A DNA stretch of 64,000 bases from Leptospira terpstrae serovar Hualin str. LT 11-33 = ATCC 700639 (GCF_000332495.1 NZ_AOGW02000010.1:744001-808000), one strand, 5' to 3'; counted from the first letter of the stretch, positions 43,909 to 53,550 are shown. Notes: generated by a model not told the origin, from the sequence alone. A program made the numbers and translations.

Positions 43909-45032
43909 AATTAACCAATCTATCGAACTTAATGACAAAAAATCCCACCCAAAAACATTCAATTTTTCTAATATTCTTGTTTTTTGTTACAAATTTATTT
44001 TTCTCTTGTAGCCCAAAAATTGGAGAACAAATCAACAAAAGGATCGTAGATCCATTCGACGAAACTAAAATCCTAAACGTACATTTTGTGACTACACGCA
44101 GAGAAATGACTGTAAAAGACAATTGTGATGTTTCCAGTTTTGGATTCATAACAGACATCAATCCTCATTACGGAATTTGTTTGGTCAATATTCCCGCAAA
44201 ACATATCATTGGTGATGTTTCTCTCGACAATGCCCAAGACAAAAACCAATTCTTTCAATTCAAAGGTCGTATCAACACGGACGATAAAGAATTTTTAACT
44301 AAAATCAAATCTTCTGCTTCTGAGGAAGTTTTAGTTTTTGTCCACGGTTTCAATGTCAATTTTGATGAGGCGGTCCTTCGTGCAGGACAAATCAAATATG
44401 ATTTGAAATTTCCTGGCGAAGTTGTGGTGTATTCTTGGCCCGCAGGAGCTGATGCCGGCCTATTATCACAAGTGATGGTAAAATCCACTTACGATCTAAA
44501 CTTCACAGAAGCAAAAGTCAATCGCGAACCATTTACTAAATTTCTCTCAGACATCACAAACCTTGGTAAAAAAATACATTTGGTAGTACACAGTATGGGC
44601 CACCAAGTGGTGTTACCCTCTGTGGCAATGCTTGCCAAACAAGGGAAAAAGAAATTCCTTTCGGAACTCATTTTAAATGCTCCTGACTTTGATAAAAATG
44701 AATTTGAAATGATTTTAAGTGACCTCACCAATTCTTCTGAGAGAATTACTCTCTATTGTTCGCCTGGAGACAATGCACTGGTTGCTTCCCAAAAAGTCAA
44801 TGGAGGAGCCCGGGCCGGTATGTGTTTTAAATATTCCGGTGTCGACGTAATCAATGTCAACGAAGTGGACGATCCTGTATTTGGTGTGGGTGGGCTTGGT
44901 CATGGATATTATTCTTCAAGGCCCATTCTCACAGACATCTACCAAGTGTTACTTGGTGTGTCTGTTGAAAAAAGACTTTTTATTAGGAAATCAGGTCCCA
45001 AAAATGGAGAAAACTTTGTCCTTAGGAAATAA
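43905..45032 (+). CDS. DUF900-type alpha/beta-hydrolase lipoprotein
   Basis: 375 aa. A signal-like N-terminus ends in NLFFSC. The hydrolase domain shows EVLVFVHGFNVNFDEAVLRA, VVVYSWPAGAD, nucleophile elbow VHSMGHQV, DFDKNEFE and a C-terminal GVGGLGHGYY with the possible catalytic His. It fits the DUF900 group of alpha/beta-hydrolases; substrate unknown. A 4-bp overlap with the M23 gene suggests a shared envelope function. Its stop is directly adjacent to the stop of the convergent transglutaminase-like gene. Confidence 0.82.
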   Translation: MKLTNLSNLMTKNPTQKHSIFLIFLFFVTNLFFSCSPKIGEQINKRIVDPFDETKILNVHFVTTRREMTVKDNCDVSSFGFITDINPHYGICLVNIPAKHIIGDVSLDNAQDKNQFFQFKGRINTDDKEFLTKIKSSASEEVLVFVHGFNVNFDEAVLRAGQIKYDLKFPGEVVVYSWPAGADAGLLSQVMVKSTYDLNFTEAKVNREPFTKFLSDITNLGKKIHLVVHSMGHQVVLPSVAMLAKQGKKKFLSELILNAPDFDKNEFEMILSDLTNSSERITLYCSPGDNALVASQKVNGGARAGMCFKYSGVDVINVNEVDDPVFGVGGLGHGYYSSRPILTDIYQVLLGVSVEKRLFIRKSGPKNGENFVLRK

Positions 45033-46796
45033 CTAAGGAACTAGTAAATCTTCTCCTTTTAATAGGGCACGGTTTGTTTTAAGAGGGACGATTCCCTCTT
45101 CTTTCTCCTCAGGTCCCTTAACTTCCTTTCCTACTTCCGATTTTGACACAACCAATTTGAATTTGATTTTCTTTCCTAAACTTAAACTTTCTTTCGCCAA
45201 TTGGACAAGTCTATCACCACCTGCAATTTGCGGATGAGTAGGATTCGAAAGGGTAGCAAACACCACATGTCTTGCATAAGTCACACCAGGTTTGGATTTT
45301 GGTGGGGCCAGAGGTTCCATCGGGATCCAACCAAGTCCTTCCACCCAAACTTCTACAAACTTATGGTTGAAAGTGATTTCATTTGCAGTTTCCGTAGGTA
45401 AATAGTTCCAAACCAATCGGGAAGGAATTCCTTTACCACGTAACAATGCCATGGTGACGTAAGAATGTTCCGTGCAACCCCCATTGTTTTTTTCGATTAC
45501 TTGGGGAGCAGGTTCAAAACTCCCCGACTTATAGGGAATGGAGGCTACATACTCCTGCGTTTTCAATAGTACATCTTTTAGGTTAGAACTCTCTTGAAAT
45601 AGAGAATTTCTTTTTTCCGTAACCGTGGGTGAATTTATTTTCAAAAACCAATCATCTTGCAGGTAATTTGCAAACAACTTGGAATTTTGATTCTGAGGTA
45701 TACTTAAATCTGGATCCAAGTTCCATTGGATTTTATACCGTGTGAGTAACGCCCGATAGACGGTAATTTCTCCAATATCCCCCGCTTTCCTACTGGGAAT
45801 GTTAAGAACTAACAAACGGTTTCCCGATTCATCCACTTCGAGTTTAGAATCCGAAGAAAATGTTTCTTCTCTAAGCACTTGGGATGCCGTATCCTCTTTT
45901 GGCAAAACAAAATGAATTTTGGTTTCCGGAAGGTCTACAAGGGCTGTCCACTGGAACTGGTATTCGATTTGATTTTGAATCGGAGAAAAACGAAACACCT
46001 TATTGCCATCGGCAACTTCGAGAGGTGTTGTCAGCGGAAAAATAGAATTTCCATATCCCTTCCATTCCCCATAAGTTTTTGTTAATGGATCAAAAATGAT
46101 ATATTGATCTTCTCCAATGGCAGCTAATTTAAATAAGGCTCTATGGGTAACAGGAAACTTGAACTCACCCATACCCATTTGTTTTTTTGGTGAAAATACT
46201 TGGACGGTATTTCCCCAAAAAGAAGAGATCAGAAAAATTTCGGATTCATTTCGTTTGGTGATACGTTGTACCGAAGGAAAAGGAAGTGGAATTTGGGAAA
46301 CCAGTTCCCCGGTATTCCAATTGTAAACCTCCAATTGGTTTTTATCCAACCGGTAAATTTGATTTTCCAAACAAACGATGTCTTTCCAAGACTTTCCTTT
46401 GTCCGGCCAAACTAATTTTCTCTGCACAGCAAAGGACTGAGGATTCATTTCCCAAAGAGTATTTGCTGTTTGGAACAGAAGATTCCCACGACACTCGGTC
46501 CAACCTGTGACCTTTCCACCTTCCCAAGGAAGGCGTGTCGCTTCTTTTGAAGCTAAATTCCAAACAAGGATTGAAGATTGTTTTGTAGAATCTTTCGTTT
46601 GGATAAGAATTCGGCCTTCCGAATACAAAATCGATTCAAAGAGGTCCACGGTTTCTGATTCGAGAAATGTCGGAGGAATTTGCCAATTGTATTGGGAGCG
46701 CACTTCTTTCCAAGAGATGAGTTCTTTTGCATATTTTTCTGCCAATAGAGAAGAAAACAAAAATGGGAAAAGTATAACCCAAACTATTTTTTTCAT
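45033..46796 (-). CDS. Transglutaminase-like secreted protein
   Basis: 587 aa with a signal peptide (MKKIVWVILFPFLFSSLLA). The N-terminal half looks like a beta-propeller (repeated W/D/N-rich strands, residues about 50-240), and a transglutaminase-like domain occupies about 410-530: NGGCTEHSYVTMALLRGKGI with the nucleophilic Cys, and NHKFVEVWVEGLGWIPMEP with the His. The third position, usually Asp in VDPT, is Glu here (PMEP), so activity may be altered. No partner is recognised. Confidence 0.82.
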   Translation of the reverse strand: MKKIVWVILFPFLFSSLLAEKYAKELISWKEVRSQYNWQIPPTFLESETVDLFESILYSEGRILIQTKDSTKQSSILVWNLASKEATRLPWEGGKVTGWTECRGNLLFQTANTLWEMNPQSFAVQRKLVWPDKGKSWKDIVCLENQIYRLDKNQLEVYNWNTGELVSQIPLPFPSVQRITKRNESEIFLISSFWGNTVQVFSPKKQMGMGEFKFPVTHRALFKLAAIGEDQYIIFDPLTKTYGEWKGYGNSIFPLTTPLEVADGNKVFRFSPIQNQIEYQFQWTALVDLPETKIHFVLPKEDTASQVLREETFSSDSKLEVDESGNRLLVLNIPSRKAGDIGEITVYRALLTRYKIQWNLDPDLSIPQNQNSKLFANYLQDDWFLKINSPTVTEKRNSLFQESSNLKDVLLKTQEYVASIPYKSGSFEPAPQVIEKNNGGCTEHSYVTMALLRGKGIPSRLVWNYLPTETANEITFNHKFVEVWVEGLGWIPMEPLAPPKSKPGVTYARHVVFATLSNPTHPQIAGGDRLVQLAKESLSLGKKIKFKLVVSKSEVGKEVKGPEEKEEGIVPLKTNRALLKGEDLLVP

Positions 46797-46845
46797 TCGA
46801 TAATCCTTGCCTTTTTCAGAATGGCCTTTAGAGTTTTTCTAATTT

Positions 46846-47619
46846 ATGGATTCTAAAAGAAAAGGAAGTCTTTTTTATTTTGGAGAAAGAATTCTCCTAG
46901 GAACAGATGGCATTGTCACAGAACCTCACTCTCATTACGCCGTTTCTATCTTAGTATCTCTCCGCGGATCTTTTCATTTGTACACAAATCACAATGTCGT
47001 AATTGAAACGGAAGGGATTATCATACCGCCCAACTTTTACCACAGATTGGATGGATCAAATTCAGAAATGGTCATCATCCAACTGGATCCAAAATCAGAG
47101 GAATACAAACGGATCGAAATGGACCAATCTCCAAAAACAATCGATGCGGATACTAGGTCTAAAATTATAAAAATCGCCGATCCATTGTTTGGTGATACAC
47201 TCACCTGTGATTCTGCCAGGTCTGTTTACAACCAAATTCTCTCTCTTCTTGGCTCCAAAACGAATCCAAAAAAATATGATGAACGAATTGAAATGGCAAT
47301 TCAGCGAATTAAAGAAAAAATCCCAAACCCTGTCACCCTTCTAGAACTTTCTGATATTTCGGGAATTTCTACAGATCGTTTTATGCATTTGTTTAAGGAA
47401 AATATGGGTATCCCTCTAAGGCAATATCTATTATGGCAACGACTTCACATTGCCGCAAAACTTTTGCAAGGTGGGGAAAATTTAACAACAGCATCCCATG
47501 CTGCCGGTTTTAGTGACCAGGCTCATTTGTCTCGGACTTTCAAAAAAATGTTTGGTGTGAAACCTTCTCTATTTTTGGGAGGCCAGTCACTCCGTAAGGT
47601 ATGTTTTTGCGAGGATTAA
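46846..47619 (+). CDS. AraC-family transcriptional regulator
   Basis: 257 aa. A cupin-like N-terminal half (EPHSHYAVSILVSLRGSFHLY) and a C-terminal AraC HTH (about 158-250) with LLELSDISGISTDRFMHLFK and AASHAAGFSDQAHLSRTFKK. The effector is unknown. It is divergent from the transglutaminase-like gene with a 49-bp gap, so it may control that gene and itself. Confidence 0.87.
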   Translation: MDSKRKGSLFYFGERILLGTDGIVTEPHSHYAVSILVSLRGSFHLYTNHNVVIETEGIIIPPNFYHRLDGSNSEMVIIQLDPKSEEYKRIEMDQSPKTIDADTRSKIIKIADPLFGDTLTCDSARSVYNQILSLLGSKTNPKKYDERIEMAIQRIKEKIPNPVTLLELSDISGISTDRFMHLFKENMGIPLRQYLLWQRLHIAAKLLQGGENLTTASHAAGFSDQAHLSRTFKKMFGVKPSLFLGGQSLRKVCFCED

Positions 47620-47681
47620 AACTAATCACAATTGAAAAGTAAACCCCCGCATCTCATTTTAACAATCCTTAGAAAATTGAT

Positions 47682-48290
47682 TTAAGCAGTTTTATGGGAG
47701 AAGTCTTTCCATACTCCCCTAGCTTTCAGTTCATTATCCACTGCATCTTTTAATTCCAATCGGTATCCCAACTCAAAGAAAACATCTGCCACCACAAATA
47801 AGGGCGCTGATACTAAAGCTTGGAATAGATTGTCAAAAAGGGCTGGCCTACTTTTTTCAAAAATGAAATGTCCATAGAACTGAGCTCCCCATCCGATCAC
47901 TTGGCCAAGGCCAAAGATGGTCCAAGCAGTGGTTGCCGGTAGTTGGGTAGTAATCCATTCGGAAGTCAAATACAGTCCTCCAAAAACAAGAGTCGCCACA
48001 AACGCAAACAATACATCCAAAGTATAATAGTAACCAAGAACCGCTAGAGTGAATACTAGGGAGGCAGACACATGGAAGCCATTGTATTCAAAAAGACTAA
48101 AACGGCTAAGGACAACAAACAAAGTGAAGGTGATTGTTGGCACACCAAGCACATGAACTAGTACGTTACGTTTTTCCTGATGGTAAGCGGAATAAAACGC
48201 CATTTCTTTTGCAAATCTCAAGGGAGACCTCCGGGTGTAAAGATCCATACTACCAGAAACAAACCCTTCCGACTTGAACGAACCTGTCAT
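47682..48290 (-). CDS. DUF962/Mpo1-like membrane protein
   Basis: 202 aa with about four transmembrane helices. The N-terminal YHQEKRNVLVHVLGVP holds the conserved His-rich motif of the Mpo1/YGL010w family, whose yeast member is an iron-dependent dioxygenase of 2-hydroxy fatty acids; ending with GHFIFEKSRPALF. The start may be ATG 48290 or ATG 48248. It follows malQ on the same strand after 13 bp. Confidence 0.85.
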   Translation of the reverse strand: MTGSFKSEGFVSGSMDLYTRRSPLRFAKEMAFYSAYHQEKRNVLVHVLGVPTITFTLFVVLSRFSLFEYNGFHVSASLVFTLAVLGYYYTLDVLFAFVATLVFGGLYLTSEWITTQLPATTAWTIFGLGQVIGWGAQFYGHFIFEKSRPALFDNLFQALVSAPLFVVADVFFELGYRLELKDAVDNELKARGVWKDFSHKTA

Positions 48291-48303
48291 AGGCTAAAAA
48301 AAA

Positions 48304-50028
48304 TTAAGAATTTCTTTGGGATTCTAGAAGGAGCTTTCGTAAGGTAAAGTTACGCTGAAAATCAGAAACAAAGTCTTCGATAAGAATCGGAAACCGGTAG
48401 GTCCAATTGGAATGGTCGGGAGTTCCAGGTAAGTTAATCCTATGTTTTTCGGGATGTTCCAAAACATCAGAAACGCCGAGGGCCAAATCTTGGAAAAGTT
48501 GGATGGAGAAAAGACTACTCGTTTGGAATACAAAGCTAAGTAGTCCAATGAGCGCTTCTTCTTCGGAAGAAGGTCTTGGTTTCCCAATCCGATCAAAGAA
48601 AAATTGTAATTTGGACTCTTTATCTCCTTCGTGATTCCACCAATACAACGCCAAACTTGTGTCATGTGTCGACAATACGGAAATTGCATTTTCCCTATAC
48701 AACTCTTCGGGAATAAAATCACCCGTGGTAAAGGATCTAGTCCAACGAACGACATCAATTCCAATCATCTTTCTTTCAAATAGGGAATCACGTATAAAAG
48801 AAGGAACAGAACCCAAATCTTCCGCACAAGGAATCATCGAAGAAAATGATTCAAAGATTTCTAAAATTTTTTCACCTGCCTCTTTCCAATGTTTTTCTTC
48901 TTCTTCGATATGAAGTTCAGACAATGGAAATAGTTTTGCCTTGGTCTCCTCTTCTAAGTTTTGGTAGGAAGATTCTTTCCAAAAGTCCCAATAGAAAATA
49001 TAATGATCGGGAATGAATTCATGGATGAGTCCCAAAGATTCAAACAATTTAGGATCTAAGTCTTCTTTCTGAAATTCTTCTTTGGCAATTCCAAATTGTG
49101 GATGGAACCAACCGTGGAGTGCTGTGGTATCGTCTTTCGGGATAGACCAAATCCGATACATTCCAATCACATGATCAATGCGGTAGAGATGGAAAAAATG
49201 TTCTAAATAAGACAAACGATCTTTCCACCAAGAGTAGTTTGATTTTTCTAATACTTCCCAATTCAAAACAGGGAATCCCCAAGTTTGACCTGTTTTAGAA
49301 AAATCATCGGGTGGGGCACCCGCCTGCAAGTCCAAAATAAAATATTCAGGATGTTCCCAAACATCACAAGAATTCCGAGAAGTAAGGATGGGCATATCAC
49401 CTTTCAAATAAACACCCACATCTTCGTAATGTATCTTTACCTCAGATAACTGATCATAGGCGATCTTTTGTAAATATACCCAGAAAAGGGCTTCTTCTCT
49501 TCGTTTTGAAAATATATATTCTTTGGCTTTGTTTGGGTCTTGGTATTCTTTCGGCCATTCCCACCAACCCTTTCCTTTAAATTCTTCATATAAAAGCCGA
49601 AAGGCCGCATAGGAATAACACCAAGGATGTTCTTCTAAAAAGTAAGTAGCCTTCTTTATCGCTTCTTTTTGATTTTCTAAATAGTATTCTCGGATGATTT
49701 CTATTTTCAAATTCCGTATGCGAAGGGGATTGTTTTGTAGAGAACGAATCTCACGTTTACGAGATACTTGATTCAGATTTAATTTGTATAAGGAAATATA
49801 AAGTGGATCAATCGCGAAAGCAGAGATGGCACTATAAGGAGAGTACCCGAAACCGGTATCGTTGAGAGGTAATAATTGTATGATGCTAAATCCAACATCC
49901 TTTGCCCAATGACAAAGCGGATATAGACTATAAATGTCACCACATTCAAAAGAATGTTCTGAAACAATAGAGGGCAGAGATACAAGTACCCCTGCCCTTC
50001 GTTGTTTTACATTTTGGAAAGATCCCAA
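48304..50028 (-). CDS. malQ: 4-alpha-glucanotransferase MalQ
   Basis: About 574-aa GH77 amylomaltase-type enzyme acting on maltooligosaccharides/glycogen. GH77 motifs: GVLVSLPSI at the N-terminus, YSPYSAISAFAIDP, RIDHVIGMYRIW (nucleophile Asp), CAEDLGSVP (acid/base Glu) and LSTHDTSLALYWW (third Asp). The start is set at TTG 50028, six bases after the upstream aldolase stop; longer in-frame starts would run deep into the aldolase gene. No Shine-Dalgarno is visible, so coupling to aldolase translation is likely. Confidence 0.9.
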   Translation of the reverse strand: MGSFQNVKQRRAGVLVSLPSIVSEHSFECGDIYSLYPLCHWAKDVGFSIIQLLPLNDTGFGYSPYSAISAFAIDPLYISLYKLNLNQVSRKREIRSLQNNPLRIRNLKIEIIREYYLENQKEAIKKATYFLEEHPWCYSYAAFRLLYEEFKGKGWWEWPKEYQDPNKAKEYIFSKRREEALFWVYLQKIAYDQLSEVKIHYEDVGVYLKGDMPILTSRNSCDVWEHPEYFILDLQAGAPPDDFSKTGQTWGFPVLNWEVLEKSNYSWWKDRLSYLEHFFHLYRIDHVIGMYRIWSIPKDDTTALHGWFHPQFGIAKEEFQKEDLDPKLFESLGLIHEFIPDHYIFYWDFWKESSYQNLEEETKAKLFPLSELHIEEEEKHWKEAGEKILEIFESFSSMIPCAEDLGSVPSFIRDSLFERKMIGIDVVRWTRSFTTGDFIPEELYRENAISVLSTHDTSLALYWWNHEGDKESKLQFFFDRIGKPRPSSEEEALIGLLSFVFQTSSLFSIQLFQDLALGVSDVLEHPEKHRINLPGTPDHSNWTYRFPILIEDFVSDFQRNFTLRKLLLESQRNS

Positions 50029-50033
50029 GTCTA

Positions 50034-51098
50034 TTAAGCGACTGTGATTTCTTTCGATAAGTATACGTCTTGGATGGCGTTGAGTAGAGCAACCCCTTCC
50101 TTCATTGGTTTTTGGAAAGCTTTTCTTCCAGAGATAAGACCCATTCCCCCAGCACGTTTGTTGATTACGGCAGTTTTGATCGCATCTTGTAAGTCGTTTT
50201 CTCCAGAAGCTCCACCGGAATTGATGAGACCCGCTCTTCCCAAATAACAATTTGCTACTTGGTATCGAGTGAGGTCAATTGGGTGGTCAGAAGTAAGATC
50301 AGAATAGATACGTTTGTCTGTTTTACCATAAGAAGATTCCTGGTTTAAAACATTGTATCCACCGTTGTTTTCAGGTAACTTTTGTTTGATGATGTCTGCT
50401 TGGATAGTCACACCTAAATGGTTAGCTTGCCCCGTTAAGTCAGCAGAAACATGATAATCTTTATCTTTTTTGAAAGCATTGTTTCTCACATAACACCAAA
50501 GGATGGTTGCCATTCCTAGTTCGTGAGCCATTTGAAAGATTTTTGAAATCTCAACAATTTCACGACCTGAATCTGCAGATCCAAAATATATGGTAGCACC
50601 TATCGCAACACAACCTTGGTCATACGCTTGTTTTACAGTCGCAAACAAAATTTGTTCACTTTTGTTTGGGTAAGTAAGAAGTTCGTTGTGGTTGATTTTC
50701 AAAATGAATGGAATTTTGTGAGCGTACTTTCTGGCAACAGATCCAAGAACACCGAGTGTTGTCGCAACTCCGTTACAACCACCTTCGATTGCCAATTTGA
50801 TGATGTTTTCACCGTCAAAATAGATCGGGTTTTTTGCAAAAGAGGCACCAGCAGAGTGTTCAATTCCTTGGTCCACCGGGAGAATGGAAACATAACCAGT
50901 TCCACCAAGGCGACCACTTCCCAGAAGGGTTTGGATGCTACGAAGAACAGGGATGGACCTGTCTGTGGGAGCGAAAATTCTATCAACCCAGTCAGAGCCG
51001 GGTACGTGGATTAGTTCTTTAGCGATTTTTGGCGATTTGAATCCAAGTAGGGATTCCGCATCGTTTCCAAGATGTTTCGAGATTTCGTCGAAGTTCAA
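50034..51098 (-). CDS. Class I fructose-bisphosphate aldolase (DhnA type)
   Basis: 354-aa aldolase of the DhnA/FbaB class I group: [23 protein letters not shown], the Schiff-base Lys in [23 protein letters not shown], and GLISGRKAF. The start is TTG 51098, selected because AGGAG lies exactly 7 bases upstream; an in-frame ATG at 51137 lacks this and would lengthen the protein by 13 residues. It heads a minus-strand operon with malQ and probably the Mpo1-like gene. Confidence 0.92.
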   Translation of the reverse strand: MNFDEISKHLGNDAESLLGFKSPKIAKELIHVPGSDWVDRIFAPTDRSIPVLRSIQTLLGSGRLGGTGYVSILPVDQGIEHSAGASFAKNPIYFDGENIIKLAIEGGCNGVATTLGVLGSVARKYAHKIPFILKINHNELLTYPNKSEQILFATVKQAYDQGCVAIGATIYFGSADSGREIVEISKIFQMAHELGMATILWCYVRNNAFKKDKDYHVSADLTGQANHLGVTIQADIIKQKLPENNGGYNVLNQESSYGKTDKRIYSDLTSDHPIDLTRYQVANCYLGRAGLINSGGASGENDLQDAIKTAVINKRAGGMGLISGRKAFQKPMKEGVALLNAIQDVYLSKEITVA

Positions 51099-51202
51099 AG
51101 TTGTTCTCCTAAAAAATAAATTCTCGGGTTCTTCCAATGTGACAACATCTTTTTTTGCTCGTCGTCCATCCGCATGGGCTTAACTTGAATTGAGAGGCAA
51201 AT

Positions 51203-52090
51203 TTGAGAGGATCAGCACAATTTCGAATGTTTTTTTCCCTAGCTTGGCTTTTCCTCACTCTATCTTTGGGAGTGTGGTGGTGGATTTTGGGTTTCCGTCA
51301 GGCAAAAACCATTTCGGAAATTTCTATTAGTGCCGCTCGTCAAGTAGAACTAAACCGAGTCAATCGGATGCTCCAACTGGAAGGATCTTTTTTCTTATCC
51401 ATGTTGACCCTAGGTGGAGTGACCCTTGCAGTTTTGTCTTACAGAGACCACAAACGCTCCAAACTTATCTCTGACTTTTTTTCCACCGTCACTCATGAAA
51501 TGAAAACTCCTATCGCCAGCTTACAACTGCAAGTTGAAGTTCTCTTAGAAAATTCAAAAGAGCCAGAACTCAAAAGAAAATTAGAAAAGATATGGAAAGA
51601 AAACCAAAGAATTGAATCCCAAATGGGAAATGCTTTTTATCTCGCAAGTCTTATGCAAGGAGAATCCTTGTATATGGAATCAATTTCCATTGCTGATTTA
51701 TGTGAATCCTACTCCCACCATGAACCAAATTTGATTTGGAATGTATCTGTTCCGAAAGCAACCAGAGTCCGCATTGATAAAAAAGCATTTTTTGCTATGC
51801 TTAAAAACTTAAGTGAAAATGCAAAACGTCATGGAAAAGCAAATTCAATAAAACTCTCAATCACCAAAGAAAATAAACAAATTTCTTTTCTCTTGGAAGA
51901 CGATGGAACAGGATTTGTAGGGAACAAAAAAAATCTTACCCTACCATTTTTACGCCATTCGAAAACAAGTGGGAGTGGAATTGGTTTGTATATTGTCAAA
52001 AAATTAATCGAAAAAATGAAAGGTCACTTGGAATTTCCGAACAGTTCGTCCGGTTTTCAGGTGAAACTGAATTTAAAAGAGGTTCCATGA
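51203..52090 (+). CDS. Sensor histidine kinase
   Basis: 295 aa. Two transmembrane segments (about 12-30 and 52-72) with a short periplasmic loop between them, then HisKA (FFSTVTHEMKTPIASLQLQ, with the phospho-accepting His near 91) and HATPase domains: N box NLSENAKRHGK, G1 DDGTGF, G2 SGSGIGLYIVKKL. No separate sensor domain, so the signal may be sensed in or near the membrane. Start TTG 51203 is supported by AGAGG 5 bases upstream. It overlaps the response regulator by 4 bp. Confidence 0.88.
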   Translation: MRGSAQFRMFFSLAWLFLTLSLGVWWWILGFRQAKTISEISISAARQVELNRVNRMLQLEGSFFLSMLTLGGVTLAVLSYRDHKRSKLISDFFSTVTHEMKTPIASLQLQVEVLLENSKEPELKRKLEKIWKENQRIESQMGNAFYLASLMQGESLYMESISIADLCESYSHHEPNLIWNVSVPKATRVRIDKKAFFAMLKNLSENAKRHGKANSIKLSITKENKQISFLLEDDGTGFVGNKKNLTLPFLRHSKTSGSGIGLYIVKKLIEKMKGHLEFPNSSSGFQVKLNLKEVP

Positions 52091-52770
52091 AACCAAGGAT
52101 CTTACTTGTCGAAGATGATGAGGGTCTCGGCGAAACTTTAAAAGAAAGATTGGAACAGGACCGTTACCGAGTCCAGTGGGCCAAAACGGTAGCGGAAGCT
52201 GAAACCCTTTTTTCTCCAGGCCAATTTGATTTGGTGGTCCTCGATCTTCGACTTCCCGATGGAAATGGTTTCCAACTTGCAGAACTTTTTTTGTCCAAAG
52301 AAAAAGACATCCCCTTTCTATTTTTAACAGCCCAGGCCGGTGCCCAGGAAAGGCTTCGTGGATTTGAACTCGGGGCAGCCGAATTCATTCCCAAACCTTT
52401 CCACTTAAAAGAATTTCTCATTCGATTGGAACGGGTGGTTGCCCAAACTCGCCCCCACTTTGGACAAAAATGGAAAATGGGAGAAAAGGAAATCCATTTG
52501 GATTCCTTTTTAGTGAAAAAAGAAGACGGGACTTCTGTATTACTTTCGAAGCGAGATTGTGCCTTACTTGCCCTCCTCCTTTCTGATGCGAGAAAAGTCT
52601 TTAGTCGTTCTGAAATTTTGGACTACCTTGTAGGAGAGGAAAGTTTTCCTACAGAAAGGACCATCGATAATGCCATCGTTCGACTTCGGGATGCCTTGGG
52701 AGAAGAATCCATCCGTAATGTCAGGGGGGTGGGATACCAATGGGTGGCAGAGATCTTCCCACTAAAATAA
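52087..52770 (+). CDS. OmpR-family response regulator
   Basis: 227 aa. Receiver domain with the acidic pocket VEDDEG, phospho-Asp in VVLDLRLPDG and Lys in FIPKPF; C-terminal winged helix with LLSKRDCALLALLLSDARKV, TIDNAIVRLRDALG and VRGVGYQW. It is translationally coupled (ATGA) to the histidine kinase just upstream and is the evident partner. Target genes are unknown; the next gene, 48 bp downstream on the same strand, encodes an exported helical protein. Confidence 0.92.
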   Translation: MKPRILLVEDDEGLGETLKERLEQDRYRVQWAKTVAEAETLFSPGQFDLVVLDLRLPDGNGFQLAELFLSKEKDIPFLFLTAQAGAQERLRGFELGAAEFIPKPFHLKEFLIRLERVVAQTRPHFGQKWKMGEKEIHLDSFLVKKEDGTSVLLSKRDCALLALLLSDARKVFSRSEILDYLVGEESFPTERTIDNAIVRLRDALGEESIRNVRGVGYQWVAEIFPLK

Positions 52771-52818
52771 GGTTCCTTCCCGTTGGGGATTTCGGGAATT
52801 TCGCCGATACTTTGAGTA

Positions 52819-53550
52819 ATGAAACAAGGATTCTTACTTTCCCTTTTATTCGTGCTATCCTTGTTTTCGCAATCTTTAGGTGCCTGGGAAACTGACATCG
52901 ATTACAACTACGAATACGAAAAAAATGGTCCCTATACTAAGTTTTCTGACTGGGTTCCCTACAAACTTCATAAATGGGAACCAAAGTATTTAGAAGATTT
53001 TTATGAGTTGTATAATTTAAAACAACATTACAACGACAATGAAATCAGAAAGAATATCTATTGGCTGAAAATTGCCCTGGGGAAACGGTTTCGTCACCCC
53101 AAACACTCGCTATGTGAGACAAAAACAGAAAAGGAATATTATAAATATAGGAACTTGATGTTTATGCATATCAACATTCAAATCATGCGTTCCTATATGA
53201 GACTTGCCTCAAAATTTGATAAACGCCATGTATATTTTTACAATTTAGATTTTGCCCATGAACTTAAAGAAAGTTTTGGAGTAGCAGAAAGTTTCTACAA
53301 AGAAGCACTACCTTACTGGGAAAAATCAAAAGAATACGCGGACAAAGCAAGTGAAGTTCCAGTGGATTTGGATTTAGGAACCATTGAAACAGAAAGATAT
53401 GAAATAATTACCGGCAAATTAGACTTTGGTCATATCATTGAAAATCATTTAGAAAGATTGGACGGGAAAAAGAAAATTGTATCTGAGTATTTGGCAAAAT
53501 ATCCAGAAGCAGATGCTAAAGTTTTAGATATTGCCGATAGAGAAAATTAA
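52819..53550 (+). CDS. Exported helical protein of unknown function
   Basis: 243 aa with a Sec signal peptide (LLSLLFVLSLFSQSLGA). The mature part is predicted nearly all helical and rich in Tyr, Lys and His: NIYWLKIALGKRFRHPKHSL, KYRNLMFMHINIQIMRSYMR and FYKEALPYWEKSKEYADKAS are typical stretches. Periplasmic, judging from the signal. Exported all-helical proteins of this size in Leptospira include the flagellar sheath proteins FcpA and FcpB; a relation here is only a hypothesis from size and make-up. The stop codon overlaps that of the convergent phosphatase gene within TTAA. Confidence 0.6.
   Translation: MKQGFLLSLLFVLSLFSQSLGAWETDIDYNYEYEKNGPYTKFSDWVPYKLHKWEPKYLEDFYELYNLKQHYNDNEIRKNIYWLKIALGKRFRHPKHSLCETKTEKEYYKYRNLMFMHINIQIMRSYMRLASKFDKRHVYFYNLDFAHELKESFGVAESFYKEALPYWEKSKEYADKASEVPVDLDLGTIETERYEIITGKLDFGHIIENHLERLDGKKKIVSEYLAKYPEADAKVLDIADREN

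Noticed and set aside
50029..50250. Longer N-terminus for malQ starting at 50250
   Set aside because: It would overlap the aldolase gene by over 200 bp and gives a Cys/Arg-rich sequence unlike GH77.
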